Assembly (NCBI RefSeq): GCF_003425665.1
Contig: NZ_QQRQ01000013.1
Span: 1-52,689 of the forward strand
Direction: 5' to 3'
Length of the DNA stretch: 52,689 nucleotides
From: Evtepia gabavorous
GTDB lineage: Bacteria; Bacillota; Clostridia; Oscillospirales; Oscillospiraceae
Made by a program: the position numbers and the translations under genes. Shown here piece after piece: positions 32,431 through 40,281 of this stretch. The notes beneath the pieces are model-generated. The model was not told the origin of the DNA, searched no databases, and worked only from the letters and a program-made list of their open reading frames with translations. How positions within the stretch are numbered: the stretch's first letter is position 1; the number at the start of each line of letters is the position of its first letter.

Positions 32431-33657
32431 TTACTTGCCCTCAGCAACCTCATTGATGGACTTGGACAGTCTTGCAACAGCCTCGTCGCAGTCAACTTCA
32501 CGGATGGTCAGCGGAGGCACCATACGGATGATGTTGGCGCCAATGGCGGTGACCAGGAAGTGGTTCTTGATGCAGTGACGCTTCACTTCCACAGCGTTGA
32601 TGCCGTCTTCCAGAACAACACCAACGAACAGGCCGCGGTGACGGACGGTCACAACGTGAGGCATCTTAGCCAGCTCAGCAGCGAAGTAATCGCCGACCTT
32701 CTTGGCGTTCTCGGGCCACTTGCCAGCCTTCAGCTCACGCAGAACAGCCAGGGAAGCGGCGCAGCTGACGGGGTGGCCAGCATAGGTGGAACCGTGGGTG
32801 CCGGGGCCGAAAGCAGTGGCGACACGGTCGGTGCAGGCGATGCCGCCGATGGGCATACCGCCGCCCATAGCCTTAGCCATGGAGACAACGTCGGGCTTAA
32901 TGCCATAGGTCATGTAGCACATGAAGTCGCCGCAACGGCCCCAACCAGCCTGGACCTCGTCCAGCAGCATCAGGATGCCCTTCTCGTCGCAGAACTTACG
33001 GATGCCCTGGATGAACTCGTCAGTTGCGGGGAACACGCCGCCCTCGCCCTGAACAGGCTCGAACATGATGGCGCAGGTCTTGCCCTCAACATAGGCAGCC
33101 TTGAAGGCGTCCAGGTTGTTGAACTCAGCATAAGTAAAGCCGGGGGTCAGGTCGCCGAAGCCCTTCTGGATGGCGGACTCGGGCTGACCGGTAGCGGTCA
33201 TGGCGCCGAAGGTACGGCCGTGGAAGGACTGCTTTGCGGTGATGATGTGCCAAGCGTCGGGACCGATGTTCTCAATGCCCCACTTACGGGCAATCTTGAT
33301 CATAGCTTCGTTGGCCTCAGCGCCGGAGTTCTGGTACATAACCTTGTCCATGCCGATGGTCTCGCAGATCTCCTTGGACAGGACAGCCTGAGGAATGGTG
33401 TAGGGATAGTTGAAGGTCTGCATAATCAGAGCGGACTGCTCCTGAACGGCCTTCACCACCTTGGGGTTGCAGTTGCCCAGGCAGTTAACAGCGATACCTG
33501 CATAGAAGTCCAGGTAAGCTTCGCCGTTCTCATCATACATATAGATGCCTTCAGCATAATCTGCCACGAAATCCATACGCTCGTAGGTTTCGATCATGTA
33601 CTTTTTGACCTGAGCTTTCAGCTCAGCGGCGGTCAGACCAGTGTCTTTCAGTCTCAT
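32431..33657 (-). CDS. Class III aminotransferase, acetylornithine-transaminase-like
   Basis: A 408-residue PLP enzyme. Family blocks: YLDFYAGIAVNCLGNCNPKVV, NSGAEANEAMIKIARK, SFHGRTFGAMTATGQ, EPVQGEGGV, LLDEVQAGWGRCGDF and MAKAMGGGMPIGG with the PLP lysine (MAKAMGGG), then HGSTYAGHPVSCAA. The overall pattern is that of ArgD/acetylornithine or succinyl-diaminopimelate aminotransferases, but 4-aminobutyrate or ornithine transaminases share these motifs, and no arginine-biosynthesis gene is adjacent. AATTTCTT and GGGAGGAA precede ATG 33657. Codons differ a little from neighbours (many GCA, GCT), in keeping with high expression. No clear promoter was placed. Confidence 0.88.
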   Translation of the reverse strand: MRLKDTGLTAAELKAQVKKYMIETYERMDFVADYAEGIYMYDENGEAYLDFYAGIAVNCLGNCNPKVVKAVQEQSALIMQTFNYPYTIPQAVLSKEICETIGMDKVMYQNSGAEANEAMIKIARKWGIENIGPDAWHIITAKQSFHGRTFGAMTATGQPESAIQKGFGDLTPGFTYAEFNNLDAFKAAYVEGKTCAIMFEPVQGEGGVFPATDEFIQGIRKFCDEKGILMLLDEVQAGWGRCGDFMCYMTYGIKPDVVSMAKAMGGGMPIGGIACTDRVATAFGPGTHGSTYAGHPVSCAASLAVLRELKAGKWPENAKKVGDYFAAELAKMPHVVTVRHRGLFVGVVLEDGINAVEVKRHCIKNHFLVTAIGANIIRMVPPLTIREVDCDEAVARLSKSINEVAEGK

Positions 33658-34196
33658 AAGAAATTCCTCCCATTCAAAAATAAATGTAAATATAGGGATT
33701 TCCAGGCCTGTGAACCAAGCCCAGTATTCACAACAGCCGGCTACTCATTCCGTCTGTTTTGAATCACGTGCCAGGAAATCCGTCTTTCAACGAATCCCCT
33801 GTAACTTGTGACTATAATAGCACCAATTTCTCAAAAATGAAATGCACCTTTTGCACAAATTATTCCCAACAGTTTCTGGCGAAAATACAATTTCCCACGC
33901 AGGATTTTATGCATCGTCCGCCGCGTCCTTCTTTCTTTTTTTCTTTTTTCCCTGAAATTTCAGGTTTTATTTCCCTCCGCAAGGAGTTTTCGTCCGTTTC
34001 CTCCGTTTCTTTTTCAAGTTTTTCCCGCTTCCTTTGTCATTTTGTGCTTCGTCGTTTTGCACAAGCACCATTTTCCCTGCCCTGACAGCATTTGGCCCTT
34101 TTTTTCTGCCCGGCCAGGGATTGTCCCGCCCCCCTCCGTTGCTTTTCCGCGCGGTTCTTGTTACAATAAGACATCTGCAAAGGAAGTGAAGCAACC
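33658..34196. other. Intergenic region of about 540 bases
   Basis: Between the divergent class III aminotransferase and mtnA. The mtnA promoter is at 34139-34167. The rest is pyrimidine-rich on the plus strand (33900-34080) with short open frames that lack ribosome sites; I see no gene or RNA element in it. Confidence 0.5.
34139..34167 (+). promoter_or_regulatory. Promoter of the mtnA-aldolase operon
   Basis: TTGCTT, a 17-bp spacer and TACAAT, 30 bases before the mtnA start. Confidence 0.7.
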
Positions 34197-35282
34197 ATGG
34201 AACTGAAACGAATCACCCACGCGGAAAACGTCCGCCTCTCCGACAGCGGGCGGGCGGTGCGTATTCTGGATCAAAGCCGGCTCCCCAACGAGACGGTTTA
34301 TTTGGAACTCTCCCAGGCGGAAGATCTCTACGAAGCCATCGCCTCCCTGCGGGTCCGCGGCGCCCCCGCCATCGGCATCTTCGCCGGGTATGCCCTGTAC
34401 GTTTTGGCGCTGCAAAGTCAGGAAACCCAATATGGTCCCTTTTTAGAGGCCTGCCGCCGGAACCGAGATTACCTCAACAGTTCCCGCCCCACAGCGGTCA
34501 ATCTGCGCCACATGCTGGACCGGGTGCTGGCGGTGGCCGAGTCCATGCCCTGCGCCGACGTCCCCTCCATCCAGGCGGCCATGGGCCAGGCGGCCCGGGC
34601 CATTCACCAGGAAGACATCGCCATGTGCACCGCCATCTCGGAATACGGCCTGTCCCTGGTCAAGGCGGGAGACGGCATCCTCACCCACTGCAACGCCGGC
34701 CCCCTGGCCACCTCCCGGTACGGCACCGGCTTGGGCCCCTTGTTTCTGGCCAAGGAGCGGGGCATCCCCCTTCACGCCTGGTGTGATGAAACCCGCCCCC
34801 TCCTGCAAGGCGCCCGTCTGACAGCCTATGAGCTTCAGCAGGCCGGCATCGACTGCACCCTCATCTGTGACAACATGGCCAGCCTTGTGATGAAGGAGGG
34901 GAAGATCAACGCCTGCTTTGTTGGGTGTGACCGGGTGGCCCGCAACGGGGACACCGCCAATAAAATCGGCACCTCCGGGGTGGCCATCCTGGCCAAGCAC
35001 TACGGCATCCCCTTCTATGTGCTGGGCCCCTCCTCCACCATTGACTTTACCTGCCCCGACGGGGATCACATTCCCATCGAGCTGCGGGACGGTGGAGAGC
35101 TCAAGGAGAAATTCTTCTCCGCGCCCGTCGCCCTGCCCCAGGTCAAATGCTACAATCCCGCCTTTGATGTCACGGATCACAGCCTTATCACCGCCATCGT
35201 CACAGAAAAAGGCATTTGCTATCCCCCCTTCGAGCAGAGCTTCGCCCAGGTCTTCGGCCGCCCGGAAAAGGAGGCCACATGA
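34197..35282 (+). CDS. mtnA: S-methyl-5-thioribose-1-phosphate isomerase (MtnA)
   Basis: A 361-residue aldose-ketose isomerase that turns 5-methylthioribose 1-phosphate (or 5-deoxyribose 1-phosphate) into the ribulose form. Catalytic C165 ([19 protein letters not shown]) and D245 ([20 protein letters not shown]) match C160 and D240 of the Bacillus enzyme; RVRGAPAIG and [18 protein letters not shown] are further signatures that separate it from eIF2B relatives. AAAGGAAGTGAAG precedes ATG. Its stop overlaps the start of the class II aldolase gene (ATGA), a coupled pair. The rest of the methionine salvage pathway is absent here, which points to the DHAP-shunt use instead. Confidence 0.95.
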   Translation: MELKRITHAENVRLSDSGRAVRILDQSRLPNETVYLELSQAEDLYEAIASLRVRGAPAIGIFAGYALYVLALQSQETQYGPFLEACRRNRDYLNSSRPTAVNLRHMLDRVLAVAESMPCADVPSIQAAMGQAARAIHQEDIAMCTAISEYGLSLVKAGDGILTHCNAGPLATSRYGTGLGPLFLAKERGIPLHAWCDETRPLLQGARLTAYELQQAGIDCTLICDNMASLVMKEGKINACFVGCDRVARNGDTANKIGTSGVAILAKHYGIPFYVLGPSSTIDFTCPDGDHIPIELRDGGELKEKFFSAPVALPQVKCYNPAFDVTDHSLITAIVTEKGICYPPFEQSFAQVFGRPEKEAT

Positions 35283-35935
35283 ACCCTCCCTATCCCTCAG
35301 ACGCCCAGGCCAAGGCGGAAATTTTGGACGCCGGGCGTAAAATTTATCAGCGGGGACTGGTGGCCGCCAACGACGGCAATCTGTCCGTTCGGGTGGGGGA
35401 CAACGCCCTGTGGGTTACGCCCACCGGTGTTTCAAAAGGCGCCATGACGGAGGATATGCTGGTCAAGCTCTCTCTGGATGGCACGGTATTGGAGGGGACT
35501 CGGAAGCCCTCTTCGGAGACAAAAATGCACTTGCGCATCTACCAGGAGAACCCCGCCGTCCGCGCCGTGGTGCATGCCCACCCGCCTGCCGCCACCGCAT
35601 TCGCCGCGGCGGGCCTTCCCCTGGACCGCCCTGTCCTCCAGGAGGCTGTGGTGCAGCTGGGCACCGTGCCTGTGGCCCCCTTTGCCCTGCCCGGTTCCCA
35701 GGCGGTGGCGGACAGCGTCGCCCCCTACTGCCAGGCGTACCGGGCCCTGCTGCTGGAATACCACGGCGCGGTCACCTGGGGAACCTCCATGGAGCAGGCC
35801 CACTACCGTTTGGAATGTCTGGAACAGCTGGCCACCGTCACCCTCCACCTGCGGACTTTGGGCATTCATCGCACGATGCCGGAGTCCCTGGTTAAGGCGT
35901 TGGAGGGGCTGCGCCCCGCCTGGGGCATCCAGTGA
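35279..35935 (+). CDS. Class II aldolase, probable 5-methylthio-/5-deoxy-ribulose-1-phosphate aldolase
   Basis: A 218-residue zinc aldolase of the fuculose-phosphate-aldolase/adducin family. The expected site is present: E80 in [10 protein letters not shown]99 and H101 in VVHAHPP, H162 in EYHGAVTWG, aligned with E73, H92, H94 and H155 of Fuc[10 protein letters not shown] and TPTGVSKG bind the phosphate. Because it is translationally coupled to mtnA, I infer that it splits 5-methylthio- or 5-deoxyribulose 1-phosphate into DHAP and a small aldehyde, clearing by-products of radical-SAM and AdoMet chemistry. The kinase or phosphorylase step is not encoded nearby. A fuculose-phosphate role cannot be excluded. 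Confidence 0.88.
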   Translation: MNPPYPSDAQAKAEILDAGRKIYQRGLVAANDGNLSVRVGDNALWVTPTGVSKGAMTEDMLVKLSLDGTVLEGTRKPSSETKMHLRIYQENPAVRAVVHAHPPAATAFAAAGLPLDRPVLQEAVVQLGTVPVAPFALPGSQAVADSVAPYCQAYRALLLEYHGAVTWGTSMEQAHYRLECLEQLATVTLHLRTLGIHRTMPESLVKALEGLRPAWGIQ

Positions 35936-36073
35936 CCCCGCTGCCGTTCTCCTCCCTTCGGAGAGGGTTTCCCCTTTCCGCCCGCTTATTGGGGGCAATT
36001 CCACACAGCTTATACCAAACTTTTCCTGAAAAAACAACAAAAATCCCAAAATTTTTGTAAAATCTTTCAAAAG

Positions 36074-36148
36074 ATGATGGACAGAACCGGGAATCTGTAT
36101 TACTATATCAATGAGAATGGGCAGAAGAAAACGGTTTGTCCGCTCTAA
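36074..36148 (+). other. Doubtful 24-codon ORF
   Basis: Begins ATG-ATG and encodes MMDRTGNLYYYINENGQ followed by KKTVCPL. There is no ribosome site ahead of it. The peptide reads like real protein, so it may be the end of a lost gene at the edge of an acquired segment. Not claimed as an active gene. Confidence 0.2.
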
Positions 36149-36220
36149 GGAAGCAACAACTTGTCAACAGTACACCGATTTCGGTCGAAGTTATAAGTAT
36201 TTCTTCCTTATTTGTTGTAG

Positions 36221-36259
36221 AGAAACGTTATTGACAGGATAGCGTTTCTGAAATAATAT
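36221..36259 (+). promoter_or_regulatory. Promoter and likely PadR operator
   Basis: TTGACA (36231-36236), a 17-bp spacer and TAATAT (36254-36259). An inverted repeat AGAAACG (36221-36227) / CGTTTCT (36243-36249) brackets the -35 box. The position and symmetry fit auto-repression by the PadR protein encoded 37 bases downstream. Confidence 0.7.
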
Positions 36260-36295
36260 ACTTTTGAGCTCACTCAAAGAAAGGACCTTTCTACT

Positions 36296-36700
36296 ATGGC
36301 TGAACGAAAACGCGAACGCGCAAAAACCAGCGGGACTCCCGCAAGTATCCGTGAGGCGTTGAAGAAGGCGACAACTGAGATGTTGGTGCTCTTCGTGCTG
36401 CGCCACAAATCAATGTACACCTACGAAATGATGCAGGAGATCGACCGCATGAGTACAGGGAAGATCACCTTTAATACCCTTTATCAAGCCATCTATCGTC
36501 TGCAGAGTTTCCAGTACATTCAAGAGGAAGGTAAGGTGGTGTCCGAAGACAATCGAGTTCGTATTTATTTCGCAATTACTGCGTCCGGAGTAGACTATCT
36601 CGAGAAACTGATCGAGGAGTATCGTTCCTTCACCGGTGCTGTGGATCAGATCCTGGATCAGGAGAATTCCAACACCATTCGCATAGGAGAATGCTCATGA
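36296..36700 (+). CDS. PadR-family transcriptional regulator
   Basis: A 134-residue winged-helix regulator. After a basic N-terminal tail, the PadR core reads TEMLVLFVLRHKSMYTYEMMQEIDR, FNTLYQAIYRLQSFQYIQEE and RIYFAITASGVDYLEKLIEEY, with the C-terminal dimerisation helix. PadR proteins usually repress membrane-protein or transporter genes next to them and release on binding a drug or phenolic compound. AAAGGA lies upstream of ATG at about 12 bases, a modest site. Its stop overlaps the start of the next gene (ATGA). Base use is more AT-rich than neighbours, a sign that the cassette arrived by transfer. Confidence 0.92.
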   Translation: MAERKRERAKTSGTPASIREALKKATTEMLVLFVLRHKSMYTYEMMQEIDRMSTGKITFNTLYQAIYRLQSFQYIQEEGKVVSEDNRVRIYFAITASGVDYLEKLIEEYRSFTGAVDQILDQENSNTIRIGECS

Positions 36701-37146
36701 TGTTAGCAAACGACTTGAAAACCTATTACGATGAAGTTCGCCGCTACTTGGACTGTCCCAAGGACGAGCAAGATCGTCTGCTTTTGAGTGTTAACAAGCA
36801 GGTGATTGAGTTACAAGTGGATAATCCTAATTTGGACTATGACGGGATCGTTGAATTTTTAGGAGAACCTGAAAGTTTAGCAGCTTCGCTTATGGAACGT
36901 TTGTCTCCGGATGTTGTTCAGAAATTCAAGAAGAAAAAGCGTCGTCTTCGTTTGAGTATCATTGCTTGTGTCGCAGTTGTGGTAGTTGCTTTATCTACAC
37001 TTGTCATTTATACATCAACTATTCAGTCTGGTGTCAAAATTAGTGAGAAAAACACTATCGTTATTGACAAAGACAATGTTCCTCCTGACATAGAAGACGC
37101 AAAGAGCTACATTGAAAATTATTACAATCAAAAGGAGATTCCTTAA
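36697..37146 (+). CDS. Single-pass membrane protein of PadR cassette
   Basis: A 149-residue protein with a helical cytosolic part (about 1-87), a basic stretch KFKKKKRRLR, one membrane helix (about 88-109, LSIIACVAVVVVALSTLVIY) and a short outside tail. The N-terminal half (LKTYYDEVRRYLDCPKDEQDRLL, YDGIVEFLGEPESLAASLMERL) has the build of the DUF1700-like/HAAS proteins that commonly follow padR genes and are thought to work with them. ATG 36697 follows AGGAGA at 6 bases and overlaps the padR stop. Function unknown. It may relay a signal between membrane and regulator. Confidence 0.85.
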   Translation: MMLANDLKTYYDEVRRYLDCPKDEQDRLLLSVNKQVIELQVDNPNLDYDGIVEFLGEPESLAASLMERLSPDVVQKFKKKKRRLRLSIIACVAVVVVALSTLVIYTSTIQSGVKISEKNTIVIDKDNVPPDIEDAKSYIENYYNQKEIP

Positions 37147-37148
37147 CG

Positions 37149-37628
37149 ATGAATCCTGCTAAAAAGATATGCTCTACTATTGTGGCCTTGGTTTTGGTTT
37201 TCTGTGCAATGCCTTTTTCCCAGGCTCAAGCAGCAAACGATCCTGAAACTCTTTTTTATGTAGAAGACTTAGGTAATGGCATTACTGTCGAAACTACTAT
37301 CACAATTTACCCCGGTGTGACTCGCAATCAGTCAACAAGTGCCATTTCGAGCAGTGAATTTAAAAACAATGGCGTTTGGATCGCTACTGTTTCTTTAAAA
37401 GCCTATTTCACCTACAATGGTATTACTGCGGGTGTAACAGGTACCGAATACTCGAAAAGCCTTGCAAGCGGCTGGAGCTATACCAACCACAAAATCACAA
37501 CGACTAATGTCTCCTCCAGCAGCGGTGGCACAGCTACTTTGACTGCCACGTTAAAGGATTTTCCCATTAATGTCCCTGTAAGACTTTCCTTGCATTGTGC
37601 TCCTAATGGTGCCATTACCAGAGGATAA
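37149..37628 (+). CDS. Secreted protein of PadR cassette
   Basis: A 159-residue protein with a clear signal peptide (NPAKK start, hydrophobic core, cut near AQA-AN at about 28). The mature 130 residues are rich in Thr, Ser and Gly with alternating beta pattern (GITVETTITIYPG, VWIATVSLKAYFTYNG, TATLTATLKDF), like a small secreted beta-sandwich. No cysteine pairs, double-glycine leader or wall anchor were seen, so I do not call it a bacteriocin. It starts 2 bases after the preceding stop, with AAAGGAG ahead. It is the third and last gene before a strong terminator and is probably the output of the PadR switch. Confidence 0.8.
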   Translation: MNPAKKICSTIVALVLVFCAMPFSQAQAANDPETLFYVEDLGNGITVETTITIYPGVTRNQSTSAISSSEFKNNGVWIATVSLKAYFTYNGITAGVTGTEYSKSLASGWSYTNHKITTTNVSSSSGGTATLTATLKDFPINVPVRLSLHCAPNGAITRG

Positions 37629-37650
37629 TTTTATCTCTTTGCATCTAATA

Positions 37651-37696
37651 TAACAACAGCCGCAACGAAATTAGTTTCGTTGCGGCTGTTGTTATA
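37651..37696. terminator. Bidirectional terminator between PadR cassette and recR
   Basis: A perfect 21-bp inverted repeat (37651-37671 and 37676-37696) with a TTAG loop, followed on the plus strand by ATTTT. It separates convergent transcripts. Confidence 0.9.
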
Positions 37697-37728
37697 TTTT
37701 CTATATATTTAGTGTCTTTCTTCCCTTT

Positions 37729-38331
37729 TCACATCTCCCGCCGTCCCTCCAACGCGCGCATAAGGGTAGCATCGTCAGCATATTCTAAGTGGCCCCCCAC
37801 GGGAACACCATAGGCCAGACGGGTCACCTTTACACCGAACGGCTTGAGCATACGGGACAGATACATGGCCGTGGCCTCTCCCTCCGTGTCGGGATTTGTC
37901 GCCATAATGACCTCCTGAATCTCCCCCTGCGCCACCCGGTCCAGGAGGGATTTGATATACAGGTCGTCGGGCCCCACGCCATTCATTGGGGAGAGCACCC
38001 CATGGAGCACATGGTAGGTCCCGTGGTATTCCCGGGCCCGCTCCATGGCAATGACATCCTTGGGATCGGCCACCACACAGACCACGCTGCCATCTCGTTT
38101 CTCACTGGCGCAGATGGGGCACAGCCCCTCTCCTTCCGTGAGGTTCTGACAGACGGGGCAGAGGGCAATGGACCGCTTGGCCTCCAAAATCGCCTGAGCA
38201 AACTGCTCCACCTCATTCTCGGGCAGAGACAGGACAAAAAACGCCAGGCGCTGGGCAGTCTTATGGCCAATGCCGGGCAGGCGGGCAAACTGTTCCACCA
38301 TTTTTTCCAATGCGGGGGGGAAGTATTCCAT
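37729..38331 (-). CDS. recR: Recombination protein RecR
   Basis: A 200-residue repair protein that loads RecA with RecO at gaps. The helix-hairpin-helix is at LARLPGIGHKTAQRLAFFVL, the zinc site at CPVCQNL-x-CPIC, the Toprim domain from VVCVVADPKDVIAMER to ATNPDTEGEATAMYL, and the C-terminal VTRLAYGVPVGGHLEYAD is characteristic. The N-terminus MEYFPPALEKMVEQF is standard, supporting ATG 38331 after GAAGAGG; the frame open to 38448 is not coding upstream. It is second in a transcript with rpe, 67 bases downstream. The usual partner gene for YbaB is not present here. Confidence 0.97.
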   Translation of the reverse strand: MEYFPPALEKMVEQFARLPGIGHKTAQRLAFFVLSLPENEVEQFAQAILEAKRSIALCPVCQNLTEGEGLCPICASEKRDGSVVCVVADPKDVIAMERAREYHGTYHVLHGVLSPMNGVGPDDLYIKSLLDRVAQGEIQEVIMATNPDTEGEATAMYLSRMLKPFGVKVTRLAYGVPVGGHLEYADDATLMRALEGRREM

Positions 38332-38398
38332 GAAGCTACCTCTTCCTTCTTTTCTTGGGGATACTGCTGGGCCTCTTGCCAGCGTCTGCGGGCCGGGG

Positions 38399-39046
38399 TT
38401 ACTCTCCCCGCAGGGCCCGGATGGCCTGGGCGGGGTCCGGCGCGCCATAGATTGCGCTGCCCGCCACCAGTACGTCGGCGCCGGCCTCCACCACCTGGCG
38501 GGCTGTCACCGGGTCCACGCCGCCGTCCACTTCCAGCCGGCAGGCGGGGTTACGTTCCTGAATATAGCGGCGGATGGCGGCAATCTTGGGCAGCTGATCG
38601 GCCATAAACGCCTGGCCGCCGAACCCGGGCTCCACTGTCATCACCAAAATCAGGTCCACCTTGTCCAGATAGGGCAGCACGGCCTCCGCCGCGGTGATGG
38701 GCCGCAGGGCAATGCCCTTCCGGACGCCCCGCCGCTCCATGGCCGCCAGGGCCGCCTGAATGCCGGGGGGCATATCCGCCTCCAGATGGACGGTCAGAAG
38801 GTCCGCTCCGGCATCCGCAAACGCATCCACGTAGCGCACCGGTTTTTCAATCATAAGGTGTACATCCAAAAACTGATCGGTGAACTTTCGCAGAGATTTC
38901 ACCACAGGCACGCCAATGCTGATGTTGGAGACAAACATACCGTCCATCACATCCACATGGAGCCAGTCCGCTTCCCGGACCCGCTGGACATCCCGGCCCA
39001 GGTTGGCAAAGTCGGCGGAGAGGATGGAGGGGGCGATTGTAATCAT
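38399..39046 (-). CDS. rpe: Ribulose-phosphate 3-epimerase
   Basis: A 215-residue TIM-barrel enzyme interconverting ribulose 5-phosphate and xylulose 5-phosphate in the pentose-phosphate pathway. Signature segments: IAPSILSADFANLG, LHVDVMDGMFV, DVHLMIEKP, ILVMTVEPGFGGQAF, LEVDGGVDP and GADVLVAGSAIYG. AGAAAGGA precedes ATG. In many Firmicutes rpe follows rsgA and precedes thiN; neither is found here, and instead a 380-base GC-rich leader lies upstream. Confidence 0.97.
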   Translation of the reverse strand: MITIAPSILSADFANLGRDVQRVREADWLHVDVMDGMFVSNISIGVPVVKSLRKFTDQFLDVHLMIEKPVRYVDAFADAGADLLTVHLEADMPPGIQAALAAMERRGVRKGIALRPITAAEAVLPYLDKVDLILVMTVEPGFGGQAFMADQLPKIAAIRRYIQERNPACRLEVDGGVDPVTARQVVEAGADVLVAGSAIYGAPDPAQAIRALRGE

Positions 39047-39427
39047 GACACATCATTCCTTTCTCGTCAGCCGCTGGCTGGACAGGGCCCCGGCCAGGGC
39101 ACACATGGTCCGCCCGCCGCATAGGATACGGCAAGCGGCGGCGGGGAGCCCTTCCCCGCCCAGGAGCACCGGGACCGCCGTCGGTCTTTCCTTACGCCAC
39201 GGACCGGCCCCGACGGCGACGACCTGGCAGCCCGCCGCATCATATAGCCTTTGGAACGGGTGCCGGCTCTGCCGGTCTTTTTTGTCCGGCAGGGCGCCCT
39301 GTTCCATGGGCGCGGAGACGCCTGGGGCGCCCCCTCAAACAGTCTTGGGACCCTGGGGCCCCCGGGCCTCTCCCCCTTGGTCGGGACATTCGGCCGCCGC
39401 GGCCGGTTCTCCGGCCCGGCGGTTTCC
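39047..39427 (-). other. Long GC-rich leader of rpe-recR, nature unknown
   Basis: About 380 bases between a consensus minus-strand promoter and rpe. It is very GC-rich and full of potential stems, for example TGCCGG-(ACAAAAAAGA)-CCGGCA at about 39275-39296 and nested CCGG pairs at about 39390-39420. An 84-codon frame (39307 to 39053) ends 6 bases before rpe but its ATG has no ribosome site and a stop lies 10 codons upstream. I found no match to RNase P RNA, SRP RNA, 6S RNA or a known riboswitch. Either a structured leader RNA or a degenerate gene. Confidence 0.5.
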
Positions 39428-39456
39428 ATTCTATCCGCCTTTTTCCTCCCTGTCAA
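39428..39456 (-). promoter_or_regulatory. Promoter of the rpe-recR transcript
   Basis: On the minus strand TTGACA, a 17-bp spacer and TAGAAT. Its -35 box lies in one arm of the inverted repeat at 39448-39478. Confidence 0.8.
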
Positions 39457-39478
39457 TGGAAAGCAGTCCTTGACAGGG
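39448..39478. promoter_or_regulatory. Inverted repeat spanning two divergent -35 boxes
   Basis: CCCTGTCAA (39448-39456) and TTGACAGGG (39470-39478) are perfect inverted 9-mers separated by 13 bases. Each arm contains the -35 box of one of two divergent promoters. It may be a shared operator, or the symmetry may follow partly from two identical -35 boxes with a common GGG extension. Confidence 0.7.
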
Positions 39479-39498
39479 CTTCTTTCTGCGGGTAAAAT
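39470..39498 (+). promoter_or_regulatory. Promoter of the xpaC-telA-TPM operon
   Basis: TTGACA, a 17-bp spacer and TAAAAT. A second, extended -10 (TGTTATAAT, 39498-39506) follows directly and could start a second transcript. Confidence 0.75.
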
Positions 39499-39546
39499 GT
39501 TATAATATTAGAGTATACAACTTTCTGGAAAGGACGGGTCCCGCCC

Positions 39547-40266
39547 ATGGCAAAATTCAAAAAGCGCCCTGTCATCCCGATTTACGCCATTGCCCTGGTC
39601 TGGGTGATTTTTACCCTGGTGCACCCGCTGTATCGGGTCTCCGACTATGTGACAGTTATCCTGCTGTCCGCCGTGGTCTTCATTGTGGCAAAGGGCATTT
39701 TCCCCACCATATCCTATGAAATGCCGGACCCCCAACCCCAAGCAGCGCCCTCTGCTTCGGAAGAGGAACCCCCAGCGCAGGACGCCGCCCAGGAGGCCCA
39801 GGAAGAAGCCCCGTCCTCCACGGGAGACCCCAAAATAGATGCCCTGATCCAGGAAAAGGACCGGGCCCTGCAGGAGATGCGCCGGCTGAACGACGCCATT
39901 GAGGATGAGATCATCTCCCGGCGCATTGACCAGCTGGAGGACACCACCGGCAAGATCATTGATCAGGTAGTGGCCCACCCGGAAAAGCTCTCGCAGATTC
40001 GAACCTTTATGAACTACTACCTGCCCACCACCCTGAAAATCCTCAACGCCTATGACCGCATGGGCGCCGCGGGCGTTTCCGGGGAGAATATTGACAGCAC
40101 CATGCAGCGGATTGAAACCATGATGGACACCATCGTCATGGCCTTCCATAAGCAGCTGGACGCCCTCTTCCGGGACGATGCCATGGACATTGCCTCGGAT
40201 ATCACCGTCATGGAAAATCTGCTGGCCCAGGAGGGGCTCGGCGGCGCGCGTCCGGACCAAGACTAA
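39547..40266 (+). CDS. XpaC-like membrane protein
   Basis: A 239-residue protein of the XpaC type (5-bromo-4-chloroindolyl phosphate hydrolysis family). Two membrane helices at about 10-27 and 33-51 form an N-terminal hairpin. A low-complexity acidic linker (about 58-92, many P, A, E, Q) leads to a helical cytosolic domain (IDALIQEKDRALQEMRRLNDAIED, RTFMNYYLPTTLKILNAYDRM, MDTIVMAFHKQLDALF). The YLPTTLK-type segment is the family mark. GGAAAGGAC precedes ATG. It is followed at 15 bases by the TelA-like gene, the usual partner of XpaC; the molecular role of the pair is not known. Confidence 0.88.
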   Translation: MAKFKKRPVIPIYAIALVWVIFTLVHPLYRVSDYVTVILLSAVVFIVAKGIFPTISYEMPDPQPQAAPSASEEEPPAQDAAQEAQEEAPSSTGDPKIDALIQEKDRALQEMRRLNDAIEDEIISRRIDQLEDTTGKIIDQVVAHPEKLSQIRTFMNYYLPTTLKILNAYDRMGAAGVSGENIDSTMQRIETMMDTIVMAFHKQLDALFRDDAMDIASDITVMENLLAQEGLGGARPDQD

Positions 40267-40281
40267 GAAAGGACCGGTTTC

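Larger units (their letters stand above)
35936..36295. other. Intergenic region before the PadR cassette
   Basis: About 360 bases. From 36000 it is AT-rich, unlike the aldolase gene to the left. It holds a doubtful 24-codon ORF (36074-36148) and the PadR-cassette promoter/operator (36221-36259). A small CCTC/GAGG hairpin at 35950-35966 may end the mtnA operon. Confidence 0.5.

Noticed and set aside
37149..37628. A bacteriocin or lantibiotic precursor
   Set aside because: The product has a Sec signal peptide, is 159 residues long, and lacks a double-glycine leader, Cys-rich core or adjacent modification and export genes.
39047..39427. RNase P RNA, SRP RNA or 6S RNA in the rpe leader
   Set aside because: GGAAAG-like and paired GC segments raised the thought, but the conserved cores of these RNAs (for example GAGGAAAGTCC and ACAGAA) are not present.
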